Source: Candidatus Lutibacillus vidarii (GTDB lineage: Bacteria > Actinomycetota > Actinomycetes > Actinomycetales > Dermatophilaceae). From it: a stretch of DNA of 64,000 nt. Made by a program: the position numbers and the translations under genes. Numbering within the stretch: position 1 is the first letter of the stretch; every line of letters begins with the position of its first letter. This document shows, piece by piece, positions 63,784 to 64,000 of the stretch. The notes under the pieces are model-generated. The model saw only the letters and a list, made by a program, of their open reading frames with translations, had not been told where the DNA came from and did no database searches. Location: assembly GCA_016717165.1 (NCBI GenBank), contig JADKGA010000002.1:1054001-1118000 (forward strand). The letters run 5' to 3'.

Positions 63784-64000
63784 ATGATGCGTCGGGTCCT
63801 TGGTGGTGCAGCCCTGCTGGTGGGGGCGCTCCTGATCGTCCTGGGGCTCATGGCTCCGAGCCTGTACACCACCCTCGCGACGGTGCCGCTGAACCAGACC
63901 TCGACGTCGATCTCCGCCGGTGAGGACATGTCAGTGGTCCGGCTGTCGAAGGAGCAGGGCTTCCAGCCGCTCACTGGCGTCCGGGTGACCAGCACGCGCA
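63784..64000 (+). CDS. DUF3068-family exported protein, N-terminal part (runs off window)
   Basis: 72 residues are visible. One N-terminal membrane segment (MRRVLGGAALLVGALLIVLGLM) is followed by APSLYTTLATVPLNQTSTSISAG, matching the start of the actinobacterial DUF3068 (PorA-like) proteins. The ATG at 63784 or 63787 may be used. Divergent from the GT-C-like gene. Confidence 0.7.
   Translation, partial: MMRRVLGGAALLVGALLIVLGLMAPSLYTTLATVPLNQTSTSISAGEDMSVVRLSKEQGFQPLTGVRVTSTR

Overview
The window is GC-rich, densely packed actinobacterial chromosome. Many genes overlap by ATGA or GTGA and GTG starts are common. Gene content and order (priA-def-fmt-rsmB-rpe, hisE-hisG, hisF, hisI-trpE-trp membrane gene-trpC-trpB-trpA-lgt-gltBD-pyk-tRNA-Leu-pdtaR, polA) fit an actinomycete of the order Micrococcales, perhaps Intrasporangiaceae. 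That family placement is an inference from gene content only. No prophage, transposase, integrase, CRISPR array or plasmid gene was seen, so this is mostly core chromosome with small accessory insertions.

Layout. 1-8.1 kb: the 3' end of priA, two tandem paralogous MFS exporters, peptide deformylase, Met-tRNA formyltransferase, the 16S rRNA methyltransferase RsmB, a double-domain VOC protein and ribulose-phosphate epimerase. 8.1-13 kb: an unknown protein, an FMN riboswitch driving a PnuX/RibM-type riboflavin transporter, hisE, a 15-bp tandem repeat, hisG, a PH-domain membrane protein, a uridine-kinase-like P-loop protein and hisF. 13-24.6 kb, lying between hisF and hisI: a four-gene nucleoside ABC importer, a convergent nucleoside deaminase, a 28-bp tandem-repeat array bracketed by a 17-bp inverted repeat, a TIGR03085 protein, a DUF2087 protein, a heterodimeric ABC exporter and a HIT-like protein. 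24.6-38 kb: hisI, the trp genes (trpE, C, B, A; no trpG or trpD here), a DsbA-like protein, lgt and gltBD. 38-46.2 kb: pyk, tRNA-Leu(CAA), a PdtaR-like ANTAR regulator and a five-gene branched-chain amino-acid ABC importer. 46.2-52.4 kb: a DUF554 protein, a GNAT enzyme, a wax-ester-synthase/DGAT-like acyltransferase with a hotdog thioesterase, and polA. 52.5-64 kb: a cell-envelope glycan locus with GT-C-like membrane proteins, a small DUF2613-like protein, a GT4 glycosyltransferase, a SAM methyltransferase, an AftD-type arabinofuranosyltransferase, an acyltransferase 3, another GT-C-like protein and the start of a DUF3068 protein.

How it works together: amino-acid biosynthesis (His, Trp, Glu) sits beside importers for nucleosides, branched-chain amino acids and riboflavin, protein N-terminal formylation/deformylation, lipoprotein maturation (lgt, next to genes for two lipoproteins that would need it), and envelope polysaccharide assembly.

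The most striking regulatory pattern is the number of genes whose start codon lies 6-7 bases after a TANNNT -10 box, with no Shine-Dalgarno sequence: rpe, hisE, hisF, the uridine-kinase-like gene, the DUF2087 gene, the HIT gene, trpC, pyk, pdtaR, the DUF554 gene and polA. These look like leaderless mRNAs. Short tandem repeats sit against gene ends at several places and are the main unexplained structures.
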